A stretch of DNA of 64,000 bases from Cylindrospermum stagnale PCC 7417 (GTDB lineage Bacteria > Cyanobacteriota > Cyanobacteriia > Cyanobacteriales > Nostocaceae): positions 4,119,501 through 4,183,500 of the forward strand of contig NC_019757.1 of the NCBI RefSeq assembly GCF_000317535.1, read 5' to 3'. The notes beneath the pieces were generated by a model. The model was given only the letters and a program-made list of their open reading frames with translations, was not told the DNA's origin and searched no databases. This document shows positions 1 through 9,342 of the stretch, in pieces (the first letter of the stretch is position 1; every line of letters starts with the position of its first letter). Both the position numbers and the translations under genes were made by a program.

Positions 1-111
1 GACTAAAGAATCATAAGTTTCGGCAAAATAAAATATGTAGTGATAAATTACACGTTGTTAAAAAGTATTTAGATCCACTTCTTTAACAACTGACAACTGA
101 TAACTAAAAAA

Positions 112-564
112 TTACAGTAAATTAAATTCCGCTATTGCTTTAGGAAAATTCCGGTTTTCATGTTCTGAACGGCTGAGTTTAATCAGGGCAAATCTTTGTA
201 ATGGTGTTAAAGTTGCCCACTGTTCAGTTGTGAGGGTGACACCTATTTCTTGCGCTTTCTCTTGGAGGCTATCTGGCAGATTTCTAGAGTCCATCCATGT
301 AGGGTAAGGCTCAATGGGTAATTTTGCAGGTGTTGTACCTGTGCGTTCTAAAATTAGCTGCTGGAGATAGTTTTGGTAAGCTTGAATGTCTGTTTCTGTG
401 TTGCAGGGTAATTCTAATAAAGCTTGGCGTTCATCTTGAGTCATTTGATTCCAATCAGACAATTTAAGCTTGATACCAGAGGTATCTAGTTTGTAGCGTA
501 CCTGCATGGGAATGCAACGTAGGGAATCAACAAAGTCTGCTTCAAATTCAAAGAAATCTGCCAT
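112..564 (-). CDS. narM: nitrate reductase-associated protein NarM
   Basis: This 150-aa soluble protein looks like the cyanobacterial nitrate reductase-associated family (Nitr_red_assoc), to which NarM belongs. NarM is needed for active ferredoxin-nitrate reductase, probably in maturation of the molybdoenzyme rather than in catalysis. It has no signal peptide or membrane segment. Two similar halves are visible, each with a short W-x-x-(M/L)-T segment: SDWNQMTQDERQALLELP near residue 36 and EQWATLTPLQRFALIKLS near residue 113. It is the most distal gene of the minus-strand nitrate cluster, 55 nt after the PsiE-like gene, and the link to narB supports the call. The family assignment is from memory of the sequence pattern. 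Confidence 0.75.
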   Translation of the reverse strand: MADFFEFEADFVDSLRCIPMQVRYKLDTSGIKLKLSDWNQMTQDERQALLELPCNTETDIQAYQNYLQQLILERTGTTPAKLPIEPYPTWMDSRNLPDSLQEKAQEIGVTLTTEQWATLTPLQRFALIKLSRSEHENRNFPKAIAEFNLL

Positions 565-619
565 AATAATTGATTCAGAACTTAAATTTAGATAATCTGT
601 AATTCAAGAATACACTGAT

Positions 620-1078
620 TCAACGACTATGATTGGAATTACTGGAACGAATTATCAAATAACTAATTGAGAGAGCAAGAATAGCAATTCCTAAACCAAT
701 GATATCAATGCCTGTTACCTTTTCTAGGTCTAAAATAATAATTTTTCTGGCGATGGCAATCAAAGAAGTAACAATCACTAATTCAACCTGAAAAACATGC
801 TTTCTCAGATAAGCTGTGATGTTTTCTAAAATTTCTAAAGCAATTAAAATATTTAAAAATAAACCAAATATTTTAAATAAGGTAGAGTTGAATTTTCCGT
901 AAGGTGCGGTAAATAACTCTTTAATTAGAAAGACTCCTAAATCGCCGATTGCTGCCAAAATTACCAGCACCATCAAAACAGATAGAATTTTAGAAACTAT
1001 CACTTCTATGTTTTCGATGAAGTGCATAAAGTTTTCATCGCTGGTAGCTGCGATGATTCGCTTGAGTAATTTCTTCAT
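620..1078 (-). CDS. PsiE-like four-helix membrane protein
   Basis: A small inner-membrane protein of about 152 aa with four hydrophobic segments (about residues 27-50, 65-85, 95-113 and 124-145), the size and layout of the phosphate-starvation-inducible PsiE family, whose biochemical role is unknown. ATG at 1078 (MKKLLKRII) is preferred; an in-frame GTG lies 9 nt upstream at 1087. It lies between narB and narM on the same strand, so it may be co-transcribed with the nitrate reductase genes, but nothing in the sequence ties its function to nitrate. Confidence 0.65.
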   Translation of the reverse strand: MKKLLKRIIAATSDENFMHFIENIEVIVSKILSVLMVLVILAAIGDLGVFLIKELFTAPYGKFNSTLFKIFGLFLNILIALEILENITAYLRKHVFQVELVIVTSLIAIARKIIILDLEKVTGIDIIGLGIAILALSISYLIIRSSNSNHSR

Positions 1079-1087
1079 TTGCCGCAC

Positions 1088-1396
1088 CCATTTTCAAGTA
1101 AAAAGCCAAAACCCTATAGATCAAACTAAAGGATTTTAAAATAATACCTTACTGATGCGTTACGTATGAACCGTAATTTTTTAGGTTTTTTTCTGATCTT
1201 GTACAGCTAAAGCTAAGGGGATAAAAACTACTTTTAACTCAGGTCGTTGCTTTTTGGTAACGGTTAATAGCCAATAGTTGAGGTGTGATTGATGTTGTAT
1301 TTGCCTAAGTTAAGAATCAGAAAAATCAATGATAACTATTGACTATAGATTATTGATTAAATTACCAACTTCTGATTGAGGGATCTACCTAGAAGC
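1088..1396. other. intergenic, no gene seen
   Basis: About 309 nt between the narB stop and the PsiE-like start. It is AT-rich and holds no convincing ORF, hairpin terminator or GTAN8TAC box that I could find. It probably carries a processing site or weak promoter for the two distal genes. Confidence 0.5.
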
Positions 1397-3652
1397 TTAC
1401 CATTGGGAGGACTGGAGTTGATAGTTTTTGATTGTAACTTCTACAGAAACTGGTACTAGCTGAACGGCACAGGCTTTTAATTCTGGTTGCAGTGAATCGG
1501 GGCAGGATTCTGAATGGGTGAGGGTATTGGCTTCGGCATCGGTTGCCCACAGGGCGCCCCAATGCATGGGGACAAATACTGTACCTGGGGCGATCGCTTT
1601 TGTGACCTTTGCGGGAAACTTAGTTTTACCCCGACGCGATCGCACTTCCACCCAATCGCGATCATTAATTTTCAACGCCGCAGCATCACGGGGATGGATT
1701 TCGATAAATGGTTGGGGGTGCATTTGGCGAATTTTTTCAATGTGTCCGGTGCGTGTTTGGGTGTGCCAGTGTCCATAAAGTCGCCCAGTAGTTAAAACAA
1801 AAGGATAATCAGGATCGGGCGGTTCTGCCAACCCCCGCGAGTGGTATGCTGCAAACCGAGCGCGTCCATCAGGGGTATGAAAGCGTAAATCAGTGTAGAG
1901 ACGTTTGGCGTTTGGCGTTTTCAGAGTCAGATTTTCTGCTTCTGATTCAAAACTCAAAAGTCCTGTTTCCGAATCGATAAATATTGGTTTTGCTTTTTTG
2001 ATTGGGTGAGGCCATTGAGTCGGCCCTTGTGTTTGCAATTGCTCATGACTAACACCTGACATATCACAGGGGCGATCGCTAGTCAGTTTAACAAACTCAG
2101 CGTAAACCTCAGCCGAGTTAGCAAAAGCAAACTCTTTCACAAACCCTAATCGACGTCCAACTTCCGCAAAAATTTCCCAATCGGCCTTTGCTTCTCTTGG
2201 TGGTTCACGGAATGCAGAACACAAAGTCACCATCCGCTCAGAATTGGTCATCACGCCAGTTTTTTCACCCCATTGAGCAGCGGGTAACAAAACGTGAGCA
2301 AAAGCGGCTGTTTCTGTTGGGTAATAAGCATCTTGGTAGATGGTAAAAGGCGACTTTAACAACGCCTTCTTCGTCCGCTCCAAATCTGGCATACTTACCG
2401 CTGGATTAGTCGCAGCAATCCACAGCAACCCCACAGCGCCATCTTCCAAACCAGTAATCATGTCCCAAGCAGTCAAACCGGGATTGGGTGAAATTTGCCC
2501 CCGCTTCAATCCCCAAAAATCTTCAACTTCGGCGCGATGTTGGGCATTTTTGACTAAGCGATAACCGGGTAACAAGTGGGATAAACCCCCGGCTTCCCGT
2601 CCTCCCATCGCATTCGGCTGACCAGTGAGAGAGAAAGGCCCAGCACCTGGTTTACCAATTTGTCCGGTCATCAGATGCAGGTTAATGATGGTTCTCACCT
2701 TAGCCGTACCTTCTGAAGATTGATTCACACCCATTGACCACAGAGACAGCACCCGTCCAGATTTACCCCAATAGTGAGCGGCTGTTTCTAAATCTTCAAT
2801 ACTGATTCCACATCGATTTGCTACCACATCAGGAGAATAGTGGCGAATCACTTCCGCATAAGCAGAAAAATTGCTGGTGCAGTCCTCCATAAACGCAGGA
2901 TCAATGTAGTTCCAGCGCATCAATAAATGAGCGATCCCATTCAACAAGTCAATATCTGTACCGGGACGAATAGCTAAATGCAAATCAGCCGCTTCTGCTG
3001 TGGGGGTGCGACGGGGATCAACCACAATCATTTTGACTTTGCGGTTCTTTTTGTGGTATTTCGCCAAGCGGTTAAAAACTATCGGGTGACATTCAGCCGT
3101 ATTTGTGCCAATTAAAAAGGCACAGTCGGTTAATTCTAAGTCGTCGTAGCAGCAGGGAGGGCCATCAGCACCAAAGCTTTGAATGTACCCAGCTACAGCA
3201 CTAGACATACATAAGCGCGAGTTAGCATCAAAGTTATTGCTACCTAAACACCCTTTCATCAGTTTCTGAGCCGTGTAATAGTCCTCAGTTTGAAACTGAC
3301 CGGAACCATACATACATAAGGCTTCTGGCCCTTGGGTAAAGCGCACAGTTTGAATGCGCTGCGTGATCAGATTAAAGGCTTCATCCCAACTGACGCGGCG
3401 GAACTCTTGATCTAAAGAATCACGCACCATTGGATAATGTAGCCTGTTTTTGTCTAAAGATTCTGCGATCGTTGCACCTTTAACACACACCATTCCCTGG
3501 CTGGATGGATGCGCTTTGTCTCCCCGTACCCGCCAAGTTGGAGTTCCTTGACTATCTCGATTAGTCGCTTTGCCATGTTGTGCTGGTGGGGAAACTTCTA
3601 AACCGCAACCGACACCGCAGTAAGGACAGAGAGTTTTGGTAAATTCACTCAT
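1397..3652 (-). CDS. narB: ferredoxin-nitrate reductase NarB
   Basis: Assimilatory nitrate reductase of the molybdopterin oxidoreductase superfamily; it reduces nitrate to nitrite in the cytoplasm with electrons from reduced ferredoxin. From ATG 3652 ([13 protein letters not shown]) it is 751 aa. The N-terminal [4Fe-4S] ligands are visible as C9-x2-C12-x3-C16 and C56 (QGMVCVKGA). Molybdopterin-binding segments follow ([36 protein letters not shown]), and a MopB C-terminal molydopterin-dinucleotide domain begins near [15 protein letters not shown]. There is no Tat signal, so it is cytosolic. An in-frame ATG 45 nt upstream would add a low-complexity leader and is less likely. It follows nrtP after a repeat-rich gap of about 330 nt that may act as an attenuator. 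Confidence 0.95.
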   Translation of the reverse strand: MSEFTKTLCPYCGVGCGLEVSPPAQHGKATNRDSQGTPTWRVRGDKAHPSSQGMVCVKGATIAESLDKNRLHYPMVRDSLDQEFRRVSWDEAFNLITQRIQTVRFTQGPEALCMYGSGQFQTEDYYTAQKLMKGCLGSNNFDANSRLCMSSAVAGYIQSFGADGPPCCYDDLELTDCAFLIGTNTAECHPIVFNRLAKYHKKNRKVKMIVVDPRRTPTAEAADLHLAIRPGTDIDLLNGIAHLLMRWNYIDPAFMEDCTSNFSAYAEVIRHYSPDVVANRCGISIEDLETAAHYWGKSGRVLSLWSMGVNQSSEGTAKVRTIINLHLMTGQIGKPGAGPFSLTGQPNAMGGREAGGLSHLLPGYRLVKNAQHRAEVEDFWGLKRGQISPNPGLTAWDMITGLEDGAVGLLWIAATNPAVSMPDLERTKKALLKSPFTIYQDAYYPTETAAFAHVLLPAAQWGEKTGVMTNSERMVTLCSAFREPPREAKADWEIFAEVGRRLGFVKEFAFANSAEVYAEFVKLTSDRPCDMSGVSHEQLQTQGPTQWPHPIKKAKPIFIDSETGLLSFESEAENLTLKTPNAKRLYTDLRFHTPDGRARFAAYHSRGLAEPPDPDYPFVLTTGRLYGHWHTQTRTGHIEKIRQMHPQPFIEIHPRDAAALKINDRDWVEVRSRRGKTKFPAKVTKAIAPGTVFVPMHWGALWATDAEANTLTHSESCPDSLQPELKACAVQLVPVSVEVTIKNYQLQSSQW

Positions 3653-3799
3653 GGTAGATGCACCATTTTGGATTTGGGATTTTGATTTTGGCAACATCAG
3701 ATGCAGCGAAATTTTGAAAATTTTCTGTGTTGCATAGCAATCTGGAATTAATGTATTTAAAAGAATTTCATTAAATTGAATTTTGCTAGAGGGTTAATA

Positions 3800-3912
3800 A
3801 AGGAGATCCCCCCAACCCCCCTTAAAAAGGGGGGCTTTTTATTTCCCCAACCCTCTTTGGAAAGGGGGGCTTTTTATGCCTCCAACTTCCCTTATAAAGG
3901 GGGAATTTTTAT
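3800..3912. repeat. tandem C-run/G-run palindromes between nrtP and narB
   Basis: Three successive imperfect copies of a unit built from a C-rich stretch, AA or AAA, a G-rich stretch and TTTTT (for example CCCCCCTTAAAAAGGGGGGC followed by TTTTTA). Each can fold into a GC-rich hairpin followed by a T run on the plus strand, and the first arm also on the minus strand. This is a familiar Nostoc-type dispersed repeat. Because it sits between co-directional nrtP and narB it could reduce read-through into narB. Confidence 0.7.
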
Positions 3913-3986
3913 CGTTTTTTAACCGGAAGGGGATAGCCACAGGTGGGGGGATTTGATTTGTGTCTGCTAGATTTTCTCAGAGTTGA

Positions 3987-5486
3987 TTAATCTTCTACTA
4001 GAAAAGCAGATTGTTGGGTTTCTGGTTCTAGTGATTCATTTTCATCGGTAGCAAAAGAACCTTGTGGTTCTTTAAGGAAGAAGGCACACATAAAAGCGCA
4101 AACCAAAGCTGTTAAACCCATTGTGGAAAACAGTGTTGCTGCGTCAGTTAGGCTAAAAATTGTTAGATAAACCACACCGCCAAAATTACCGTAAGCGCCG
4201 ACATTCCCGGCAATTTGTCCGGTGGCTTCTTTTTTAATCAGGGGTACAATTCCGTAAGTTGCACCGCAGCCAGCTTGGGCAAAGTAGGCGGCAAACATTG
4301 TGGCGGCGATGGCTAAAGGAATGGGCCAACTGCTATTAATAAAGTGTGTCATCAAATAGCCGACACCAATACCGGCAGAGACAATGGTCATTGTCCATTT
4401 GCGAGAACCGAATTTATCAGAAATTAAGCCACCACTGGGGCGAGAAACTAAGTTTAAAAATGGATAGGTTGCTGCAATCATTCCTGCTACCACATGCTCT
4501 AGACCAAAGGTTTTTTCAAAAAATGCGGGTAGCATGGAAACGGCTGCAAGTTCAGAGCCAAAATTAGTGATGTAAGTGAATTCGAGAATAGCTACTTGAC
4601 CAAACTGATAACGTTGTGCTGGTGCGTAGGTTCTCTTACCAATTAGCAGTTCTCGGTTTACTTCATAAGCTTTGTAGGTTTGGTAAGCAAATAATCCTGC
4701 TAAACCCAACCAAGCTAGATACATTTGGCTGAGAGTGAGGAAGTGAATATTTTTTTGTTCTAATCGCCAAGCTAATAAACCCAGGGCGAAAATTAAGCCA
4801 AAATTGGAGATAATCATGGCCCAGAAGCTTTTAACGCTGGTTACTTCTAAAGAGCCATTTTTCTTGGGTTTTTTGTAGACTTTGCCTTTGGGTGTATCTT
4901 GGACGCTGTTGTAATAAATTACGCCGTAAATTGCCGAAATTATGCCTGTGAGTGCGATCGCTAATCGCCAGTTAGAACCACCACCACCTAAAAAACCAGT
5001 AGCAATGGCAAGTATCGGTAGGGCAAACTCTGCCCCAAAGGCGCCAAAATTACCCCAACCGCCATAAATACCTTGAGCAATTCCCATCTCTTTCGGGGGG
5101 AACCATTCTGCCACCATGCGGATACCAACGACAAACCCAGATCCCACAATACCCATCAATAAGCGACTGATGACTAATTGATTAAAGTCTTGTGATAGCG
5201 CTGTAGCTAAACAAGGAACAGCGGCAAACATCAGCAAGATTGAGTAGGTAATTTTGGGGCCAAAACGATCCAGCAGCATCCCAATAATTAACCGCGCCGG
5301 GATTGTTAGCGCCAGATTACAGATAGCTAAGGTTTTAATTTGTTCAGGTGCTAACTGTAATTCCTTACCAATTGTTGTCGCAAAGGGAGCAAAGTTAAAC
5401 CAACAGACAAAGGTGAGAAAAAAGGCAAACCAAGTCTGATGTAAGATGCGATAGCGTCCCTTTAATGAAAATAATCCTTTCAGCAT
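3987..5486 (-). CDS. nrtP: MFS nitrate/nitrite permease NrtP
   Basis: A 499-aa major facilitator protein of the nitrate/nitrite porter family with about 12 membrane segments. The opening (TWFAFFLTFVCWFNFAPFA) and the signature regions GGWGNFGAFGAE and GAYGNFGGVVYL, glycine-rich motifs in TM5 and TM11, are typical of NNP permeases. It imports nitrate and nitrite across the plasma membrane. The C-tail is acidic and cytosolic. Freshwater Anabaena strains often use the ABC system NrtABCD; an NrtP permease in this position is the alternative seen in Nostoc punctiforme-like and marine strains. It lies 113 nt downstream of the NrtA-like gene, in the nirA transcription direction. Confidence 0.92.
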   Translation of the reverse strand: MLKGLFSLKGRYRILHQTWFAFFLTFVCWFNFAPFATTIGKELQLAPEQIKTLAICNLALTIPARLIIGMLLDRFGPKITYSILLMFAAVPCLATALSQDFNQLVISRLLMGIVGSGFVVGIRMVAEWFPPKEMGIAQGIYGGWGNFGAFGAEFALPILAIATGFLGGGGSNWRLAIALTGIISAIYGVIYYNSVQDTPKGKVYKKPKKNGSLEVTSVKSFWAMIISNFGLIFALGLLAWRLEQKNIHFLTLSQMYLAWLGLAGLFAYQTYKAYEVNRELLIGKRTYAPAQRYQFGQVAILEFTYITNFGSELAAVSMLPAFFEKTFGLEHVVAGMIAATYPFLNLVSRPSGGLISDKFGSRKWTMTIVSAGIGVGYLMTHFINSSWPIPLAIAATMFAAYFAQAGCGATYGIVPLIKKEATGQIAGNVGAYGNFGGVVYLTIFSLTDAATLFSTMGLTALVCAFMCAFFLKEPQGSFATDENESLEPETQQSAFLVED

Positions 5487-5599
5487 TTAACTTTCCTCAC
5501 AAAAAAATACATAGAAAAATCCGGTGGCTATCGAGCAAAGGCTCTAGCCAAATATTTGAGAACTATTGAGTAGGTGTAAAAGTGGTTTTACTTCATCCG

Positions 5600-6838
5600 T
5601 TAGATGAATAATTCTTCAAAGCGAATTTGCTGTTTAACTTCCAGGCTGCTGAGATATTCAATTGGCTGTGAAGGGTCAAATTTTTTCCCATCAAATAGTT
5701 TAATTGACCCATTCATTCGGGTATGGGAACAACCTATTTCCCGTGCAGCTTGCTCAAAGATATCTGAACGACAGACTCTTTTAATTACTTCTACCCAGTT
5801 TTTTGGGAACGCCACCAAACCCCAACGGGCTAGTTGGGTTAATATCCACAGCATTTCGTCACGGTGGGGATAGTTGGCTTGATGGTGATAAAACTGATTG
5901 TATGCAGTTAGCAACTGGGGTTCTTTGCCATCACCGCGCGGGTAAAGGTCGATAAAGCCAGGACGAGTATAGGTAGGATCGGTACCCAGATAACGAGGAT
6001 GGCAAATTAGTTGGAGAATTTCTTCTCGGTTGCGGAGATCGTCGCAGTATTCCCCAGCTGCTAAGAGTGCTTTCACCAAGGCTAAGTGAGTTTGCGGATA
6101 TTTCTCTGCCCAATCTTCCCTGACTCCTAAGACTTTTTCGGGATGTCCAGACCAAATTTCTGGGGTAGTGGCGATCGCAAAACCTAAATCTTCATGAACA
6201 GCGCGAGAGTTCCACGGTTCACCAACACAGTAGCCGTCAATATTCATGGCTTTAAGAGAGGCAAGCATCTGTGGTGGTGGAATGACTACTAAACTGATAT
6301 CTTTGTCAGGATTAATCCCACCCGCAGCCAGCCAGTAGCGTAAAAGCAAGTTGTGCATTGATGCCGGATGCACAATTCCCAAGGAGAGATTTTTGCCTAA
6401 ATAAGTATTGAGTGCAAAATACAAGTCAGCTAAGTTTCTCACCCCAGCATCAAATAATCTTTTGCTGAAGGTAATGGCATTACCATTGCGGGAGAGCGTT
6501 AGGGCAGTCACTATTGGCACTGGAGTTTTGCCACCCGCACCCAAAGTTAAGTACAAGGGCATACCAGCAACCATTTGGGCAGCATCTAGCCTACCACTAG
6601 CTACACCTTTGGCGATTTCTTTCCAGCAAGGTTCCCAACTAAGGTTAACTTCTAAGCCGTACTCAGCAAAAAAACCTTTTTCTTTGGCAATGATCAAAGG
6701 TGTAGCATCCGTCAGGGCAATAAAGCCAATTTCCAAATTAACTTTTTCTAAACAGTTGCCGGACGAGATTTTGACGGATGCCCTTGTTTGTTTTTGGCTC
6801 TTTTTGGCTAGTTTTTGCTGGAAGGGGAAGTAAATCAT
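5600..6838 (-). CDS. NrtA/NasS-like nitrate-binding domain protein, apparently cytosolic
   Basis: A 412-aa protein of the NrtA/CmpA substrate-binding family. The opening strand LEIGFIALTDATPLIIAKEKGFF near residue 36 and the MVAGMPLYLTLG segment match the nitrate/bicarbonate binding fold. The N-terminus (MIYFPFQQKLAKKSQKQ) shows no Sec or Tat signal and no lipobox, and no ABC permease or ATPase gene is near, so a role as a periplasmic receptor is unlikely. Known soluble relatives are the C-terminal regulatory domain of NrtC and the nitrate sensor NasS. It sits between nirA and nrtP, separated by 54 nt and 113 nt, so it is probably in the nirA operon. A sensor or post-translational regulator of NrtP is an inference. 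Confidence 0.8.
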   Translation of the reverse strand: MIYFPFQQKLAKKSQKQTRASVKISSGNCLEKVNLEIGFIALTDATPLIIAKEKGFFAEYGLEVNLSWEPCWKEIAKGVASGRLDAAQMVAGMPLYLTLGAGGKTPVPIVTALTLSRNGNAITFSKRLFDAGVRNLADLYFALNTYLGKNLSLGIVHPASMHNLLLRYWLAAGGINPDKDISLVVIPPPQMLASLKAMNIDGYCVGEPWNSRAVHEDLGFAIATTPEIWSGHPEKVLGVREDWAEKYPQTHLALVKALLAAGEYCDDLRNREEILQLICHPRYLGTDPTYTRPGFIDLYPRGDGKEPQLLTAYNQFYHHQANYPHRDEMLWILTQLARWGLVAFPKNWVEVIKRVCRSDIFEQAAREIGCSHTRMNGSIKLFDGKKFDPSQPIEYLSSLEVKQQIRFEELFI

Positions 6839-6892
6839 AGGAAGACTCGGTAAGCGGGAAACTTAGTCACGAAGAGCGCTCAGAGGCAAAAT

Positions 6893-8464
6893 TTAACTGG
6901 AAATCAAGGCTTCTTGCTTCAGTTTGGCGCCAAAGTGTTCAATCAATAATTCCCGCAATATTGGCTGCAAGTCTTCACAGGCAACGCCTTTAGTCACACA
7001 AGTTCCTAAATGAGCATCTTTACCGACTTTGCCACCCATATAGATGTCTACCCCTTCTAAGGTTTTGCCATTTTTGCGAATTTTCGTACCCATCAAGCCG
7101 ATTTCGGCTACTTGGGGCTGTCCGCAGGAGTTGGGGCAACCTGTCCAATGAATTCGCACGGGATGAGTGAGGATTAACTCGGCTTCTAAGGCGGCAACGA
7201 TGGCCAGGGCGCGGTTTTTGGTTTCGATGAGGGCGAAGTTGCAAAATTGTGCGCCGGTGCAGGAAACTAGCGATCGCGCCAAGTTACCTGGATTAACTGA
7301 AAACCTCTCCAGCAAAGGTTCTGTTAAAAGTGTTGTCAACCGCGATCCGGGGATATTGGGGATGATCACATTTTGCTCAATTGTCAGGCGAATTTCTCCA
7401 CTGCCGTAAACCTGGGCCAGACGGGCGATTTCAAACATATCTCCGGCATACAACCGACCGACGGGAATGTGTAAGCCTACGTAGTTCAGTCCCGGTTGTT
7501 TTTGTGCATATATCCCAATATGGTCGCGTTTTTCCCAGTCGATTTCATCTTTGGCCGCTGCGGGTAACAATGATTTACCCAAACGCTTTTCTACTTCGGC
7601 GCGGAATTTTTCTATCCCCCATTCGTCAATTAGCCACATCAGGCGGGCTTTTTGGCGATTGGCGCGTAAGCCGTGGTCGCGATAAACGAACAAAATGGCT
7701 CTGCATAAAGCAACCACCTCTTCGGGGGACACCCAAACATTTAAGGGAATCGCCGCTTCACAGCGTTTGGCTGAGAAAAAACCACCTACCAAGACGTTAA
7801 AGCCAAATATTGGAGATTGGAAGGATTCTTCCTTAAAGGCGGGGACAAACGCTAAATCGTTAATTTCGGCATGAACTGAATTATCTCTGCCCCCGGCGAT
7901 CGCAATATTAAACTTGCGCGGCAGGTTGGTAAACTCTGCGTTACCAACGCCAGAGTTGGTGATCATGTCCTGAATTTGCTGCACCAACTCTCGTGTGTCA
8001 TACAACTCATCAGCATCCAACCCCGCTACAGCGTCACCCGTGATGTTGCGGACGTTATCCATCCCTGACTGGACTGTGGTTAAACCAACGGCGCTAAATC
8101 TCTGAAATATATCCGGTAAGTCTTCAATTCTGATGCCCCGCAATTGGATATTTTGTCTTGTGGTAATATCAGCGCTGCCGTCTTCACCGTAGCGTTGTAG
8201 CACTTCTGCTAAAACTAGCATCTGATTGCTGGTAAGAATACCGTTGGGCAGCCGTAGCCGCATCATAAACTTACCTGGGGTAACTGGGCGAAAAAACACA
8301 CCTACCCATTTGAGTCGATGGTCACGGTCTGTTTCGTCCATTGCTTCCCAGCCAAGAGAGGCAAGTTTCTCTATCTCCCCTTTAATCAGGAGTCCATCTT
8401 TTTCTGCTTTGAGTTTCTCAAACTTGTTAAGTCCGGCTGTTGTGGTAGTTGCTGTGTCTGTCAT
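6893..8464 (-). CDS. nirA: ferredoxin-nitrite reductase NirA
   Basis: Assimilatory nitrite reductase (523 aa), which catalyses the six-electron reduction of nitrite to ammonium with ferredoxin. It has the sirohaem/[4Fe-4S] domain organisation of the nitrite/sulfite reductase family: two ferrodoxin-like half-domains and cluster ligands in SCTGAQFC (about residue 402) and GCPNSCGQPQ (about residue 441). TRQNIQLRGI near residue 100 is a typical sirohaem-binding segment. It is the first gene of the minus-strand nitrate cluster, with an NtcA-type promoter upstream. The start codon fits family length; no C-terminal ferredoxin fusion is present. Confidence 0.95.
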   Translation of the reverse strand: MTDTATTTTAGLNKFEKLKAEKDGLLIKGEIEKLASLGWEAMDETDRDHRLKWVGVFFRPVTPGKFMMRLRLPNGILTSNQMLVLAEVLQRYGEDGSADITTRQNIQLRGIRIEDLPDIFQRFSAVGLTTVQSGMDNVRNITGDAVAGLDADELYDTRELVQQIQDMITNSGVGNAEFTNLPRKFNIAIAGGRDNSVHAEINDLAFVPAFKEESFQSPIFGFNVLVGGFFSAKRCEAAIPLNVWVSPEEVVALCRAILFVYRDHGLRANRQKARLMWLIDEWGIEKFRAEVEKRLGKSLLPAAAKDEIDWEKRDHIGIYAQKQPGLNYVGLHIPVGRLYAGDMFEIARLAQVYGSGEIRLTIEQNVIIPNIPGSRLTTLLTEPLLERFSVNPGNLARSLVSCTGAQFCNFALIETKNRALAIVAALEAELILTHPVRIHWTGCPNSCGQPQVAEIGLMGTKIRKNGKTLEGVDIYMGGKVGKDAHLGTCVTKGVACEDLQPILRELLIEHFGAKLKQEALISS

Positions 8465-8586
8465 ACGCTGACTCTCATTGTCAATTGCTAATTTGAGAAA
8501 ATCTCTTTCTATGTGGTTGCAGATTATTTCAGTTAATTTGTCAAGCTGGTTTTAGTAATGTTTATGTAACATTTTTCATACTTTTG

Positions 8587-8628
8587 ACTTTAAGGTGGCA
8601 TTCTAAAAGAAATCGTATAAATAGTTAC
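8587..8628 (-). promoter_or_regulatory. NtcA-activated promoter of nirA
   Basis: On the minus strand a perfect GTA-N8-TAC box (8615-8628) is followed after 22 nt by TAAAGT (8587-8592), which fits the TAN3T -10 form. Box and spacing match class II NtcA-dependent promoters of nitrogen-regulated cyanobacterial genes. The predicted transcript start near 8580 leaves a leader of about 115 nt before nirA. The box, the -10 and the spacing are read directly; NtcA binding is inferred from the family rule. Confidence 0.8.
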
Positions 8629-8799
8629 GAAATTTAAATGAATTTGCTGAAATAGGATGATTAATATGCGTTTTCTGCATCATAACTAAGTAATAAGTGA
8701 AATAAAGCACTTGATGAATAGCGATCGCTACACAGTTGAACTTCTAGGGCTTAGGCGATAATGCATATTAGTTAAAATTTAGACAGGATGGCAGCAGCT

Positions 8800-9225
8800 A
8801 TGAAACGTCGTGATTTCTTCAATTGGGTAGGTTTGGGTTTGTTAGCGAGTTCTCTACCCGTAGCTTTTGCCGCCTGTTCTTCCCAGGAAACTACAGAAGC
8901 GGCTCCCGCATCTAAAACTTGGCAAAAGGTTGGGACGACAGCAGATTTAGATAAGACTGGACAATTACTGGTAACTAAATCGCCGGTGGGGCCTGTTTTG
9001 GTAATCGGTACTTCAAAAGCCAAAAATCTGATTGCTGTTAACCCAACTTGCACTCATAAAGGTTGCACATTGGCATGGAAGGCTAAAGACAAAAAGTTAG
9101 TCTGTCCCTGTCATCAGGCAGAATTTGGCACTGATGGTGAGGTCAAAAAAGGCCCAGCCCAAAACCCGCTGAAAACTTACGTTGCTAAAATTGAGGGTAA
9201 ATCAGTTCTAGTCAAGCCAGCCTAG
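8800..9225 (+). CDS. Tat-exported Rieske [2Fe-2S] protein
   Basis: A 141-aa Rieske protein. The N-terminus MKRRDFFNWVGLGLLASSLP is a twin-arginine-type signal, followed by VAFAAC, which could serve as a lipobox. The cluster motif is complete: C84-T-H86 and C102-P-C104-H105, with C89 and C104 able to form the disulfide seen in high-potential Rieske proteins such as PetC. It lacks the length and the flexible glycine hinge of PetC, so it is a small stand-alone Rieske protein facing the periplasm or lumen; its partner is unknown. An ATG at 8788 would add MAAA; 8800 is preferred because Tat motifs usually sit near the start. It is divergent from nirA across 320-335 nt. Confidence 0.85.
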   Translation: MKRRDFFNWVGLGLLASSLPVAFAACSSQETTEAAPASKTWQKVGTTADLDKTGQLLVTKSPVGPVLVIGTSKAKNLIAVNPTCTHKGCTLAWKAKDKKLVCPCHQAEFGTDGEVKKGPAQNPLKTYVAKIEGKSVLVKPA

Positions 9226-9342
9226 TGCAATTCGGCAGGAGGAATAATTTTGTTTCATTAGCTTTTGAGCTTTTTTAAACTGGATAATTATTTCTGCCAC
9301 ACTGCACCAGTTAAAATTTAAAATTTAAAATTCAAGCAGGGC

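Noticed and set aside
5573-5592. GTAAAA-GTGG-TTTTAC as an NtcA box upstream of nrtP
   Set aside because: Spacing between GTA and TAC is ten, not eight; it is a small palindrome without a -10 in place.
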